Assembly (NCBI GenBank): GCA_021234155.1
Contig: JAJEKV010000111.1
Coordinates: 1,000,968-1,064,967 of the forward strand
DNA: 64,000 bases
Reading direction: 5' to 3'
Source of the DNA: Isoetes taiwanensis
Lineage: Eukaryota; Streptophyta; Lycopodiopsida; Isoetales; Isoetaceae
Shown: positions 13,045-26,448 of the stretch, one piece after another
How positions within the stretch are numbered: the first letter of the stretch is position 1
Layout: every line of letters starts with the position of its first letter
The notes under the pieces: generated by a model
Seen by the model: the letters and a program-made list of their open reading frames with translations, nothing else
Databases searched by the model: none
What the model was told of the DNA's origin: nothing
Made by a program: the position numbers and the translations under genes

Positions 13045-13495
13045 TTCCCACCTCCAGACGTCGCAATAACCACTCGCAAGACATGCAGCAACAGATTAGA
13101 AACTATAATCTGGAATTTGCCAAGACATGCAACAAGAATAAGACAAACTTACCTTGAATACTACAGAATCCAGAATTACAAGCACCCTCCAAGCAAGCAA
13201 AGCTTTTGCCACGGAGAAAATGAGCTAAAACTTGCATATGACGAAATCTCAGCAAGAACAAAGTAAAGTTCAGCAAGAAATCATTAGAAGCAGCCACCCC
13301 CCACCTCCACACGCAAAAATGACCAAAAAATGCAAAAAAACCAAGAGTTCTTGATGACCTTTAGTTGATCTTGCAAAGAAAACCCAAAGAAATCGATTTT
13401 AGCACAAAGGCGCGGCGAAAAAATCGCTCACAAACATTGCAGACGCCATACCTGACCTTATAACCACAACTACAAAACGAGAGCCATCATTCTGA

Positions 13496-13687
13496 CTATG
13501 GCGAAGCCATAGCCGACAGAAGAAGAGGCGCAGAGAGAGAAGGAAAGAAATGACGAAGTATTTTTTTTTTTATACCTGCCATGTCAGAATTGCATCAGCC
13601 CAAATTTTCACGTAACAATGATATCCTTTTTGTTGCAATTCTGGCGCGTCGGCACACCTTCCACGCCAGAATTGCAATAAAAAGGAT
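13496..13687. repeat. Inverted repeats upstream of the recombinase gene
   Basis: A perfect 7-bp-arm palindrome (CTATGGC GAA GCCATAG) lies at 13496-13512. A 24-bp inverted repeat lies further out: arm 13623-13646 and arm 13664-13687 match at 23 of 24 positions around a 17-base spacer. Both lie 5' of the minus-strand recombinase ATG, inside the inserted element. Confidence 0.85.
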
Positions 13688-14513
13688 GTTCTTGTATACA
13701 AAAGCTCGTCAAACCGACGAGAGAGAAAAAAATTGGCGTATCTTCCAGACTCGGCATATCTTTCATCCCTAAAACCTTGAAGATGCCAGTGCAAAAAAAT
13801 TCCTAAAAGTCATAGAAGGTCTAATCTGACCTCAAGCTAGGGGAAGGTGCCCACTATCAGCGCCGTACCCAGTTATTGCGCGGCTCAATTCCGCACTCTT
13901 GCCCAATGATCTCGCAACCCTATCCCCCTGTATTGAGCATACCCTGCCCTTCAACTGTGTGTAACTTTCTCTACCAATGTCAGATTGACACGTGATTGGT
14001 GCATGTGAAAGGTCTCTTCAAGAGCTTTCTTTTCATATGCGTTGCCATTGTAGTCTCCTCAGGAATCCTCAAAATCAATTGACGATTACTTCGCAGTGGA
14101 TGGGCAATTGGTGCGAGAGATGGGCAGGCAACCTACCCTATTTTGAAGGCTCGTAACTTCTTCTCAGGAACCCCAAATTTGATAGTTTTTTCAGCGATAA
14201 ATAGGCGAGCTCGTCCTCTTTCTAATGATGTCTCATTTATCCAAAATTGATGCAGGAATCTAGAGTTTCAAGGGTTCTAAGATTAACTGCGGCATATAAA
14301 TGCACCCTCCCTTAGACTTATCTGCCACTGTGCTACCATTCTGGTTGGCTAAGCATCATCGGAATGTCGCCATAGCCGCAGAGTTCGAGCCGCGGAGAAA
14401 GAAAAAGAAAGAGAAAAATTGGTCAAAAATTGGTTTTATACGGCCATGTCAGAATGGAAACTACCAGAAACTTCATGTGACAATAATTGCTCTTGCAATT
14501 CTTGTATAACAGA

Positions 14514-14860
14514 GATTATAGTCTTGCCTCTAGCCCTTTTGAAGTTGGATCTGCTTGGGTGGAAAACGTTTATGTGTCATTTCATTGTTCTGAATAAGAC
14601 CCAGATTATTTAGATTCATCTCGGTTGTTCTTCCGAGACTTTGGTTCTAATTTTTTCTTAATGTCTATTTAATTCATTCTTATCAATTGGTAACCGAGCC
14701 ACGTTAAGAGCCTGTGAAATGGCCAACTGCTTTAACGTTCTGGAAAGCCAATACTAACAAGACTTGAGAACTGCAGATTTCATAGCCAATTAAATTGCCA
14801 AACAAGGTTGCTTTGCCACCACCAAAGTTAGCATTAAAGAAAATTGGAGCAAATAACCTT
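14514..14860 (+). mobile_element. Gypsy-type LTR right part and primer-binding site
   Basis: This aligns with 38115-38430 (GTCTTGCCTCTAGCC, TTGTTCTGAATAAG, TGTCTATTTAATTCATTC). At 14688-14699 the sequence TGGTAACCGAGC matches the plant initiator-Met primer-binding site TGGTATCAGAGC at 10 of 12 bases. This places the LTR end near 14687, and gag-like sequence follows. Confidence 0.6.
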
Positions 14861-15469
14861 ACTTTATGAATTCTTGTCTGACAATATGCAGCAGCCTCTA
14901 TTGCCAAGTAACCCACCAGCAATTAATCATGCTCCACCAATTAATTCCAATCAGGCAAATAGTACTGCCACAATAAAGTGGTTAAAAAGAGTGAAGGATA
15001 TGCCATCAGATTCAGGTGAGAAGTTCTCATGCGGTTTTGAGATTTTTAGCATCATGGAAGAAATTCTTTCAAAGAGTTAGAGCTACTGAGAAACAAAAAC
15101 TTCTAGCTATAGATAAGTATGTTGCTAGGATTTGGTGTCAAGGGAAAAATAAAATGGTTCCTCTAATTAAGACATAGGAGGAATTTAAAAGATCCTTTGA
15201 AAATCATAACTTACCGACAAGTTATTTTACAGATGTTAGACGAGAATCTGATTTATTTAAGTTGGGAGAATAAGAGTCTGTGAATCAGTTATATTAGTAA
15301 GTTCAAATATTTATCATTACGAATGGAAAGTCTCAGCAAGCTAACACGGAGATTTATAGCCAAATTAAGAGAAGCGCTTGAGCTTAGATTTATAGTGCCA
15401 TTAACTGTAGATGAAGCAGTAAGAAAAGTAGAAGCAACGGAAATAAAATTTGATCCTTATCGCTGGGGC
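14860..15469 (+). pseudogene. Ty3/gypsy gag remnant
   Basis: The frame from 14844 gives MEQITLLYEF and later TIKWLKRVKDM. Further on, EEFKRSFENHNLPTSYFTDV, then RRESDLFKLGE, then LREALELRFIVPLTVDEA and VRKVEATEI follow the usual retrotransposon gag order. Several in-frame stops (after LIKT, after KLGE, after QLY) and frame changes kill it. It is cut at about 15470 by the LINE copy. Confidence 0.6.
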
Positions 15470-16722
15470 CTTTCATTTGTATTGATAGGTAGCTGAACTT
15501 AATGGTATGTAATGATACGTAGACTCTCTTGCAAGAAAGCCAGGCGCGGCTGAGGCCTGTCCGCCACCCCCAGCAGTCGAGCCAAGCCAAGTGCCTGTCA
15601 GGACCTCTCCTGCAGATGCAGTCCCAGAGACCTCTCTTCCAGCAGATACAACTCCAGGGACTTCAGGCATGCCTCAATCTTCCCTGCTTACATTTCATTC
15701 CAGGCTCCAGCAGATTTGGCCCGCCATCATAGATACAGAAACATCTGGAAATGCCCAGAGATAGTTGGATACAAGTTCTAGCAATCATGAAGGATTTGAT
15801 GGAGGAGTATGTCCGCCTTAGTGGTTCACCCACAACATCAAACATGCCCGTACGCACACCGCGAGCAGACGCCATGGTACAAACTGAGGCCATAGTTGGG
15901 GATATCCCAATGCAAGAGGCGGCCAAAGAGGCCATAGTTGAGGATATCCCAATGCAAGAGGCAGCCAAAGAGCATATGCAGGAGCCAGTAGTGGCAGCTT
16001 CAAATAGCACACATGCTTTAGATGGTGCAGGTAGTCCGGCAGCTTCAGATAACACACAGGCTTCAGATGGTGCATGTAGTTCGGGTTCGGAACTGCCCGG
16101 GCAAGATCGGCATTTGAACCTACGCCTCGTTGGGGTCCAGGAGACGCCGTTTGGTTCAGATACCGAGGTAGCTGCACACTTCTTTACAGACATCATGCAT
16201 ATTCGGAGCCCAGGAACTTTTACTGCCCAAAGAGTGGGTGCCCACCGGCCTGACAGGCCCCGCCATCTTCTGGTACATTTTTCAGTATCCCGGGATAGGT
16301 TGTATGTCTTACAGTATGGGAGCCACTTGAAAGGCACTCTCTTTTCGGTGCAAGAGGACCTCTCCGCAGTTCAGTTAACTCGACGGCGTGACGAGCTATG
16401 CAAGGTTCGAGAGGCGAGGCTCCAGCGAAAATGGGCAGTTTATCGTGGAGGCTCAGCACTTATTTTTGATCAGTGGCCTTCCAACCCCTGGTTGGGGTAC
16501 TCTTAGTTGCGTACCCACATCTTGGTTTTGTTATAGTTGGTTTTGTTTTAGTTGCTATGTTCTGTAAGGGGTTTAGCCCCCATGTCTTCTTCTGTCTGGG
16601 CTTATGCCCATACTTTGCTTTTGGGTTGGAGATTGAGTTCTAGTTTGGGCTTACGCCACTGTTCCGTCCCATAAGCTCGGAGAGCTTCCAGTGGACGTTA
16701 AAAACTTTATCTTTATCTTTGT
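15470..16722 (+). mobile_element. Half-LINE: ORF1 joined directly to LINE 3' tail
   Basis: The element begins near 15470, inside the gag remnant. A Pro-rich frame at 15530-15756 (ACPPPPAVEPSQVPV) breaks just before ORF1 (15751-16506). The ORF1 stop is followed within ~60 bases by a 3' tail of small hairpins (GGGGTTTAGCCCC; GGGCTTATGCCC). The tail then has AAGCTC GGA GAGCTT, GTGGACGTTAAAAA and a CTTTAT repeat ending near 16722. No endonuclease or reverse-transcriptase sequence lies between. Confidence 0.7.
15751..16506 (+). CDS. LINE-1-type ORF1 RNA-binding protein
   Basis: 251 codons. ORF1 proteins coat LINE RNA and act as nucleic-acid chaperones. The C-terminal half reads as the L1 ORF1 RRM plus CTD: LRLVGVQETPFGSDTE, AAHFFTDIMHI, TAQRVGAHRPDRPRHLLVHF, DRLYVLQYG, LKGTLFSVQEDLSAVQLTRR, and a final WAVYRGGSALIF. 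The N-terminal part is low complexity. A 45-bp in-frame tandem duplication there gives (A)IV(G/E)DIPMQEAAKE twice, and a second weaker duplication follows (SNSTHALDG, SDNTQASDG). The true N-terminus probably lies upstream in another frame (Pro-rich, 15530-15756). This copy is therefore likely frameshifted, though its C-terminal domain is intact. Confidence 0.75.
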   Translation: MPRDSWIQVLAIMKDLMEEYVRLSGSPTTSNMPVRTPRADAMVQTEAIVGDIPMQEAAKEAIVEDIPMQEAAKEHMQEPVVAASNSTHALDGAGSPAASDNTQASDGACSSGSELPGQDRHLNLRLVGVQETPFGSDTEVAAHFFTDIMHIRSPGTFTAQRVGAHRPDRPRHLLVHFSVSRDRLYVLQYGSHLKGTLFSVQEDLSAVQLTRRRDELCKVREARLQRKWAVYRGGSALIFDQWPSNPWLGYS

Positions 16723-18345
<1,623 letters not shown>

Positions 18346-18376
18346 TAGCAACAAGGCCCTACTCCCCTTGTTGCTA
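18346..18376. repeat. Hairpin element at array junctions
   Basis: TAGCAACAAGG and CCTTGTTGCTA form a perfect 11-bp stem around CCCTACTCC. At the other junctions (near 18841, 22086, 22595, 25838, 26340, 29577, 30084) an upstream GTAGGGCCCTTGT can instead pair with AACAAGGCCCTAC, so the middle arm has two possible partners. The copies near 18860 and 22620 carry small indels in the third arm. Confidence 0.8.
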
Positions 18377-18387
18377 TAAACAGACCA

Positions 18388-18672
18388 TTACATGTTTGGC
18401 TTATAATTTGTTACTAATCCTTCTTGAACATTTATGGGCATTAGCATAGGCTGGAAATGATGACTCTGATACAAGTTTTCCATAGGCTGAAGATCCATGG
18501 TACATGTTGGAAAATGCCATTGGGCACTTTGGAAAATGCCATTGGGCTTGTTGGAAAATGCCATTGGGCTATTTGGAATATAATGTTCTGAAAAATTTGA
18601 TGATTTTCTGCTAACATTGTATGGAACCTGCTCTATAAAGTTCTGAAAACTTTGATGGCTTTCAGCTGACAT
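18388..18672 (-). other. Conserved 94-codon minus-strand frame in sub-repeat B
   Basis: This begins MSAESHQSFQNF, contains YNVSRKSSNFSEHY, then three phased degenerate repeats (SPMAFSN, NGIFQ, AQWHFPT), and ends GLVTNYKPNM. An identical frame is at 25889-26173; the copies at 22.1 and 29.6 kb are broken by one-base changes. No known domain is visible. It could be an exon remnant or a by-product of the repeat. Confidence 0.35.
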
Positions 18673-18950
18673 TTGGACTGGTAGCTATAAGCTGTGCCTA
18701 TACAGGCTTGCCTCCAAGGTAAATCTCTCTCAAATTTTATCTTTATTCCATTCAAACGTTGATGGTTAGAGTAATGGTACACTATAGGGAGCTTGTCAAT
18801 AAGTGCGAGTAGAATGTTTTTCAAAAAGAACATAGGTGGGGTAGGGCCCTTGTAGCAACAAGGCCCTACTCCCCTTTGTTGCTATAAACAGAACTATTAC
18901 ATGTCCGGGCTTGATAAAGAATAGGGCCCCTTATCTACGGAAGGAGGAAG

Positions 18951-21900
18951 GGTTTTTTTTATTATTCTAATGATTTTCCCTGCTTTGTGGGTTTGTGGTC
19001 ATGATACGCAAGACTTTATGGTCATGATACATAAAAGCTTTAATATGTCCATTTAATATTTACGGCTCAAATTATGCAAAGGGCATGTGGTCATAAGGTT
19101 CAAGATATGGAGCTTTTGCCAGATATGTTCAGCATTTGGACTATTACGGTGTCGAAGATATGCATGTGCACGATACATTACCCAAGGCACAAGGTGATCT
19201 ATGCTCAAAATTAATATTTGCATAGGTCCTATTGTCATATGGTTTTCAATTTTTTATGAAAAGGTATTATTTCTACCTTGGCTGGAAATTCGTGCGGTTT
19301 CAATGGGAAAATACTAAGGTAAAGCGTATTTGAAACCCTAATTGCCTTTGCCTTTGCATCTAGCAGGGCGTGATGAGCGAGAACCAAACATCTGGCTGGC
19401 TACAGATTCGTGGATTGATTCTCAACCATAGATGAAAGGTATGGCTCTGATCTTGCAAAGATTAGGGTTGCGAAATTTATACATAGCTCAGAAAATGATC
19501 TATTATTGATTTGTTATAAGAACCTTAACTAGGACGCTCAGATTTAGCTCTGCGGGTTGTAAGAACCCTAATTAGGGTAGTTTGATGTATGGCATGCAGC
19601 CGATCTGATGAAGAGACAATGGGTCTCATATTCTACTCAAGATTTCGACCTCTGCATTATTTATTTGGTTGTAATAGCTGATGGCTGATGGCATTCGATA
19701 TTAGGCATGCGACCTATGACAGGAAGAGAATTACAGATGAGATATCAAGAGATTATAGCAAGGAAAAAATATCTCAGCTCCGTAAAAGATTTGCTACAGC
19801 AGGGCTGTAAATCTCTGATGAGAATGACCAGGATAAATTTCGAGATGATAATTCTGCACTTGCTACAAGCAATCTTATAATGAATGCAAGAATGAAGGCA
19901 GTAGTGACAAGAAAAGGGTATTATCTTGTGCAATCGGATGCAATTTTCTTTGGGATAAACCACGATATTTATGGTGCTAGTGGAAATGACGGTCTGTACA
20001 AAGTGTCATGGCTGGAGGCATTGATGCATACGCAACAAGCTCCTCTCAGGTCTGAATAATTTTTATTGATCACTTGTCCACACATGCAGATAGCTCATAA
20101 TCCATTTGTCCATTGCATTATGTTCCTAGTTTTCATTTTGCTATTGCATTGGCGTAGCTATGATTCGTTGATATCTGAATATGCATGCTACTGCAGTTTG
20201 TAAGTTACTTAGCTGATCTGATTCTAATTATTAACATGCTGAGTATTTGATGCCTGAAGATTGCAACTCATATAGAGTCTTTGCGACATGATCTACTAGT
20301 AGTTTCTCTGCTATAACCAGGGAATCTGATAAAGACCAGGGTTATGTGCATTGCAATAGTAATCGAATTTAGATTTGTGCTTATATTCCATTATCTGATT
20401 TCTATATCTTCATACGAATTACTTTCAAGGCATGGTATCGTATTATCCTTATTTTGTTCACAGGCTATATGTATGCTTGTTTTACTGTTGGATCACGATT
20501 AAGAATGCACCATATTTACGCATGGGTTAAGTTGCATGCATGGATACTTGAATAAAGGCCTATGGCGGGTAGGCATGAAATAAAGGTACATGCATGCTAT
20601 TTGGTCAGTCTTAAATAGAATCTGCCTAAGTGCAAGAATACTTTAAAATGACATATTATTCCCTGAAATATTACATGTAGTCTTAGATGCGCTATGTGGT
20701 TGATTAAGCAGAGGAACATGCTTATCTGCTAATTATGCTTATTTCAGAGGTCCAAAGTAACGTTGCTTATCTTTGGTTTATGAATGTTAACGATAAATTC
20801 TCGAAAATAATACTGCTACTATATAGGGGCAATAATGATATTAAGCACACTATGCTTTAATTAACTTACTTGTTTTGGCGAGTTAGCATAGCTAGAGGCT
20901 TCTTTAGCATGCATGCTTAAAGTAGAGGATGCATGCAAGTTATTTAACTAGGGCGAGAGGCCCTTGGTATTTTTGCACATAATTTCAATTGCATGTATGC
21001 TCTCTCTATTGTGGTTTGGATTACAAATATGGTGAAGGGCGTTAAGCTCAAGAAACCTATAGCTTACCTGCTAGTAGCTTAGGCTCTTACCCTGATTAAG
21101 GCTAACTGTCCTTTGGTTCTCTACGGGTAACCGTGGTTTCTTGCTCCTTGGTTTGTTTTCCTATTTATTCAAGTTGGAAAGCTATAAGACATGATGACAT
21201 TGAAGATACATTTGCGACATTGAAGATATCAAGTCTGCTGAGAGTTCTATGGGATTGATCCCAAAGTTTATGTAATCTTATGGTGTTCAAAAGTCAATTC
21301 TAAACTTTCCTGAAGGTAAACATGATGTATGTGCCAAAGTTTTAATATGATGGACGAAACGAAATTGTTATTGGACGAAAATGTTAATGGCTATAGATTC
21401 TGGTAAATTCTGGTGATTTAATAAATGTTAACCATTCTTAAGGCTTAAGTCAAATTTACACCTGTTTTGGCTTAAGGCTGCAAATTGGCCTGAAGTGGTC
21501 TTTGCAAAAGTCCATGAAAGGTAAAAGTCTGTTTAAACAGATTTAAAAGGTTTTTTTTCTCTTACTCAGTTCTCTAGTTATACTAGAGACCTTAAGAAAT
21601 GGTTAAAGTACAGGTGTGTATAATTTGTTACTAATACTTCTTGAACATTTATAGGAAGGGGCATAAGCTATAAATGATAGGTTCGAAATTATGAATCTGG
21701 TACATGTAATCCATAGGCTGGAGATCCATGGTATAAGTTGGAAAAATGCCATTGAGCATGTTTGAAAATGCCATTGGGCTTTTGGATAATGCCATTGGGC
21801 TTTTGAAATATAATGCTCCAAAAATTTGATGATTTTCTGCTAACATTGTATGCATCTTAAGGTCATAATGTTCTCAAAACTTTGATTTTCAGCTAACGTT

Positions 21901-22693
21901 TGGACTGGTAGCAACAACCTTGCCCATACAGGCTTGCCTGCAAGGTAATTCTCTCTCAAATTTTATCTTTATTCTATTCAAATGCGTACATTGCTGAAGC
22001 AAGCATTGAGGGTTAGAAGTATGGTACATTATAGGGAGCTTGCCAATAAGTGTGAATAGACAGTTTTCAAAAGAACATAGGTGTGGTAGGGCCCTTGTAG
22101 CAACAAGGCCCTACTCCCCTTGTTGCTATAAACAGACCATTACATGTTTGGCTTATAATTTGTTACTAATCCTTCTTGAACATTTATGGGCATTAGCATA
22201 GGTGGAAATGATGACTCATTACAAGTTTTCCATAGGTGAAGATCCATGGTACATGTTGGAAAAATGCCATTGGGCACTTTGGAAAATGCCATTGGGCTTG
22301 TTGGAAAATGCCATTGGGCTATTTGGAATATAATGTTCTGAAAAATTTGATGATTTTCTGCTAACATTGTATGGAACCTGCTCTATAAAGTTCTGAAAAC
22401 TTTGATGGCTTTCAGCTTACATTTGGACTGGTAGCTATAAGCTGTGCCTATACAGGCTTGCCTCCAAGGTAAATCTCTCTCAAATTTTATCTTTATTCCA
22501 TTCAAACGTTGATGGTTAGAGTAATGGTACACTATAGGGAGCTTGTCAATAAGTGCGAGTAGAATGTTTTCAAAAGAACATAGGTGGGGTAGGGCCCTTG
22601 TAGCAACAAGGCCCTACTCCCCTTACTATAAACAGACTATTACATGTCCGGCTTGATAAAGAATAGGGCCCCTTATCTACGGAAAGGAGGAAG
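18951..22693 (+). repeat. Array unit 1
   Basis: Head 18951-19700. Teloboxes: AAACCCTAA 19333-19341, TTAGGGTT 19462-19469, and the palindrome AACCCTAATTAGGGT 19564-19578. Open block 19705-20050 ends CTCTCAGGTCTGA. Body to ~21560, then sub-repeat A (21601-22095) and B (22130-22600). A local patch after AACCCTAATTG (19340-19375) differs from units 3 and 4. Confidence 0.85.
21601..22600. repeat. Nested ~0.5-kb duplication (A and B)
   Basis: Blocks A (21601-22095) and B (22130-22600) are diverged copies of each other: ATAATTTGTTACTAAT, CTTCTTGAACATTTAT, three to four ~25-bp repeats of GGAAAATGCCATTGGGC, GATGATTTTCTGCTAACATTG, AGGGAGCTTG. They are present again at 25352-26340 and 29093-30080. B alone is at 18370-18850. 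Confidence 0.85.
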
Positions 22694-25600
22694 GGTTTTT
22701 TTATTATTCTAATGATTTTCCCTGCTTTGTGGGTTTGTGGTCATGATACGCAAGACTTTATGGTCATGATACATAAAAGCTTTAATATGTCCATTTAATA
22801 TTTACTACTCAAATTATGCAAAGGGCATGTGGTCATAAGGTTCAAGATATGGAGCTTTTGCGGATATGTTCAAAGATTTGGACTATTACGGTGTCGAAGA
22901 TATGCATGTGCACGATACATTACCCAAGGCACAAGGTGATCTATGCTCAAAATTAATATTTGCATAGGTCCTATTGTCATATGGTTTTCAATTTTTTATG
23001 AAAAGGTATTATTTCTACCTTGGCTGGAAATTCGTGCGGTTTCAATGGGAAAATACTAAGGTAAAGCGTATTTGAAACCCTAATTGCCTTTGCCGCAAGA
23101 CCGCATTTAACAGGGCGTGATGAACGAGAACCAAACATCTGGCTGGCTACAGATTCGTGGATTGATTCTCAACCATAGATGAAAGGTATGGCTCTGATCT
23201 TGCAAAGATTAGGGTTGCGAAATTTATACATAGCTCAGAAAATGATCTATTATTGATTTGTTATAAGAACCTTAACTAGGGCCTTTCAGATTTAGCTCTG
23301 CGGGTTGTAAGAACCCTAATTAGGGTAGTTTGATGTATGGCATGCAGCCGATCTGATGAAGAGACAATGGGTCTCATATTCTACTCAAGATTTCGACCTC
23401 TGCATTATTTATTTGGTTGTAATAGCTGATGGCTGATGGCATTCGATATTAGGCATGCGACCTATGACAGGAAGAGAATTACAGATGAGATATCAAGAGA
23501 TTATAGCAAGGAAAAAATATCTCAGCTCCGTAAAAGATTTGCTACAGAAGGGCTGTAAATCTCTGATGAGAATGACCAGGATAAATTTCGAGATGATAAT
23601 TCTGCACTTGCTACAAGCAATCTTATAATGAATGCAAGAATGAAGGCAGTAGTGACAAGAAAAGGGTATTAATACTGTGCAATCAGATGCAATTTTGCTG
23701 GGATAAACACGATATTTATGGTGCTAGTGGAAATGACGGTCTGTACAAAGTGTCATGGCTGGAGGCATTGATGCATACGCAACAAGCTCCTCTCGTCTCT
23801 GAATAATTTTTATTGATCACTTGTCCACACATGCAGATAGCTCATAATCCATTTGTCCATTGCATTATGTTCCTAGTTTTCATTTTGCTATTGCATTGGC
23901 GTAGCTATGATTCGTTGATATCTGAATATGCATGCTACTGCAGTTTGTAAGTTACTTAGCTGATCTGATTCTAATTATTAACATCTTTGAGTATTTGATG
24001 CCCGAAGATTGCAACTCATATAGAGTCTTTGCGACATGATCTACTAGTAGTTTCTCCGCTATAACCAGGGGAATCGATAAAGACCCGGGTTATGTGCATT
24101 GCAATAATGTCAATTTAGATTTGTGCTTATATTCCATTATCGATTTCTATATCTTCATACGAATTACTTTCAAGGCATGGTATCATTATTATCCTTATTT
24201 TGTTCACAAAGGCTATATGTATGCTTGTTTTTACCGGATCCGCAGATTAAGAATGCACCATATTTACGCATGGGTTAAGTTGCACGCATGGATACTTGAA
24301 TAAAGGCCTATGGCGGTGTAGGCATGAAATAAAGGTCATGCATGCTATTTGGTCAGTCTTAAATAGAATCTGCCTAAGTGCAAGAATACTTTAAAATGAC
24401 ATATTATTCCCTGAAATATTACATGTAGTCTTAGATGCGCTATGTGGTTGATTAAGCAGAGGAACATGCTTATCTGCTAATTATGCTTATTTCAGAGGTC
24501 CAAAGTAACGTTGCTTATGCTGGTTTATGAATGTTAACGATAAATTCTCGAAAATAATACTGCTACTATATAGGGGGCAATAACGATATTCGCACACTAT
24601 GCTTTAATTAACTTACTGTTTTGGCAGAGTTAGCATAGCTAGAGGCTTCTTTAGCATGCATGCTTAAAGTAGAGGATGCATGCAAGTTATTTAACTAGGG
24701 CAGAGGCCCTTGGTATTTTTTGCACATAATTTCAATTGCATGTATGCTCTCTCTATTGTGGTTTGGATTACAAATATGGTGAAGGGCGTTAAGCTCAAGA
24801 AACCTATAGCTTACCTGCTAGTAGCTTAGGCTCTTACCTTGATTAAGGCTAACTGTCCTTTGGTTCTACTGCAGGTAACCAGGTTTCTTGCTCCTTGGTT
24901 TGTTTTCCTATTTATTCAAGTTGGAAAGCTATAAGACATGATGACATTGAAGATACATTTGCGACATTGAAGATATCAAGTCTGCTGAGAGTTCTATGGG
25001 ATTGATCCCAAAGTTTATGTAATCTTATGGTGTTCAAAAGTCAATTCTAAACTTTCCTGAAGGTAAACATGATGTATGTGCCAAAGTTTTAATATGATGG
25101 ACGAAACGAAATTGTTATTGGACGAAAATGTTAATGGCTATAGATTCTGGTAAATTCTGGTGATTTAATAAATGTTAACCATTCTTAAGGCTTAAGTCAA
25201 ATTTACACCTGTTTTGGCTTAAGGCTGCAAATTGGCCTGAAGTGGTCTTTGCAAAAGTCCATGAAAGGTAAAAGTCTGTTTAAACAGATTTAAAAGGTTT
25301 TTTTTCTCTTACTCAGTTCTCTAGTTATACTAGAGACCTTAAGAAATGGTTAAAGTACAGGTGTGTATAATTTGTTACTAATACTTCTTGAACATTTATA
25401 GGAAGGGGCATAAGCTATAAATGATAGGTTCGAAATTATGAATCTGGTACATGTAATCCATAGGCTGGAGATCCATGGTATAAGTTGGAAAATGCCATTG
25501 AGCATGTTTGAAAATGCCATTGGGCTTTTTGGATAATGCCATTGGGCTTTTTGGAATATAATGCTCCAAAAATTTGATGATTTTCTGCTAACATTGTATG

Positions 25601-26448
25601 CATCTTGCGTCATAATGTTCTGAAAACTTTGATTTTCAGCTAACGTTTGGACTGGTAGCAACAACCTTGCCCATACAGGCTTGCCTGCAAGGTAATTCTC
25701 TCTCAAATTTTATCTTTATTCTATTCAAATGCGTACATTGCTGAAGCAAGCATTGAGGGTTAGAAGTATGGTACATTATAGGGAGCTTGCCAATAAGTGT
25801 GAATAGACAGTTTTTCAAAAAGAACATAGGTGTGGTAGGGCCCTTGTAGCAACAAGGCCCTACTCCCCTTGTTGCTATAAACAGACCATTACATGTTTGG
25901 CTTATAATTTGTTACTAATCCTTCTTGAACATTTATGGGCATTAGCATAGGCTGGAAATGATGACTCTGATACAAGTTTTCCATAGGCTGAAGATCCATG
26001 GTACATGTTGGAAAATGCCATTGGGCACTTTGGAAAATGCCATTGGGCTTGTTGGAAAATGCCATTGGGCTATTTGGAATATAATGTTCTGAAAAATTTG
26101 ATGATTTTCTGCTAACATTGTATGGAACCTGCTCTATAAAGTTCTGAAAACTTTGATGGCTTTCAGCTGACATTTGGACTGGTAGCTATAAGCTGTGCCT
26201 ATACAGGCTTGCCTCCAAGGTAAATCTCTCTCAAATTTTATCTTTATTCCATTCAAACGTTGATGGTTAGAGTAATGGTACACTATAGGGAGCTTGTCAA
26301 TAAGTGCGAGTAGAATGTTTTTCAAAAAGAACATAGGTGGGGTAGGGCCCTTGTAGCAACAAGGCCCTACTCCCCTTGTTGCTATAAACAGACTATTACA
26401 TGTCTGGCTTGATAAAGAATAGGGCCCCCTTATCTACGGAAGGAGGAA
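22694..26448 (+). repeat. Array unit 2
   Basis: Same order as unit 1, with the head telobox palindrome near 23310. The patch after AACCCTAATTG (about 23080-23115) differs from both unit 1 and units 3-4. Sub-repeats A (25352-25845) and B (25890-26340) follow the body. Confidence 0.85.
25350..25706 (-). other. Conserved 118-codon minus-strand frame in sub-repeat A
   Basis: This reads MRENYLAGKPVWARLLLPVQ, then QSFQNIM, YNVSRKSSNF, the repeats SPMAFSN and NGIFQ, and a divergent C-terminus. It aligns in frame with the B frame over LPVQ through YNVSRKSSNF. An identical copy is at 29091-29447, and the 21.6-kb copy is frame-broken. Function unknown. Confidence 0.35.

Larger units (their letters stand above)
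10100..14513 (-). mobile_element. ~4.4-kb inserted element with Crypton-type recombinase gene
   Basis: The insertion is defined by the uninterrupted LTR at 38.1 kb, where CCTTAAA runs directly into GATAATATGGTCTTGCC. Here CCTTAAA (ending 10099) and GATTATAGTCTTGCC (from 14514) are separated by 4.4 kb. The insert contains one minus-strand gene (10800-13044), a non-coding left end and a structured right end (13496-14510). In the right end, the segment around GCCATGTCAGAAT (13578) recurs in diverged form at 14442. I see no clear terminal inverted repeats and no long target duplication. This fits Cryptons, which use a tyrosine recombinase and lack TIRs. It does not prove mobility. Confidence 0.6.

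Noticed and set aside
15663-16337. 224-codon minus-strand frame
   Set aside because: It is antisense to the LINE ORF1, whose sense product matches the L1 ORF1 RRM/CTD pattern.
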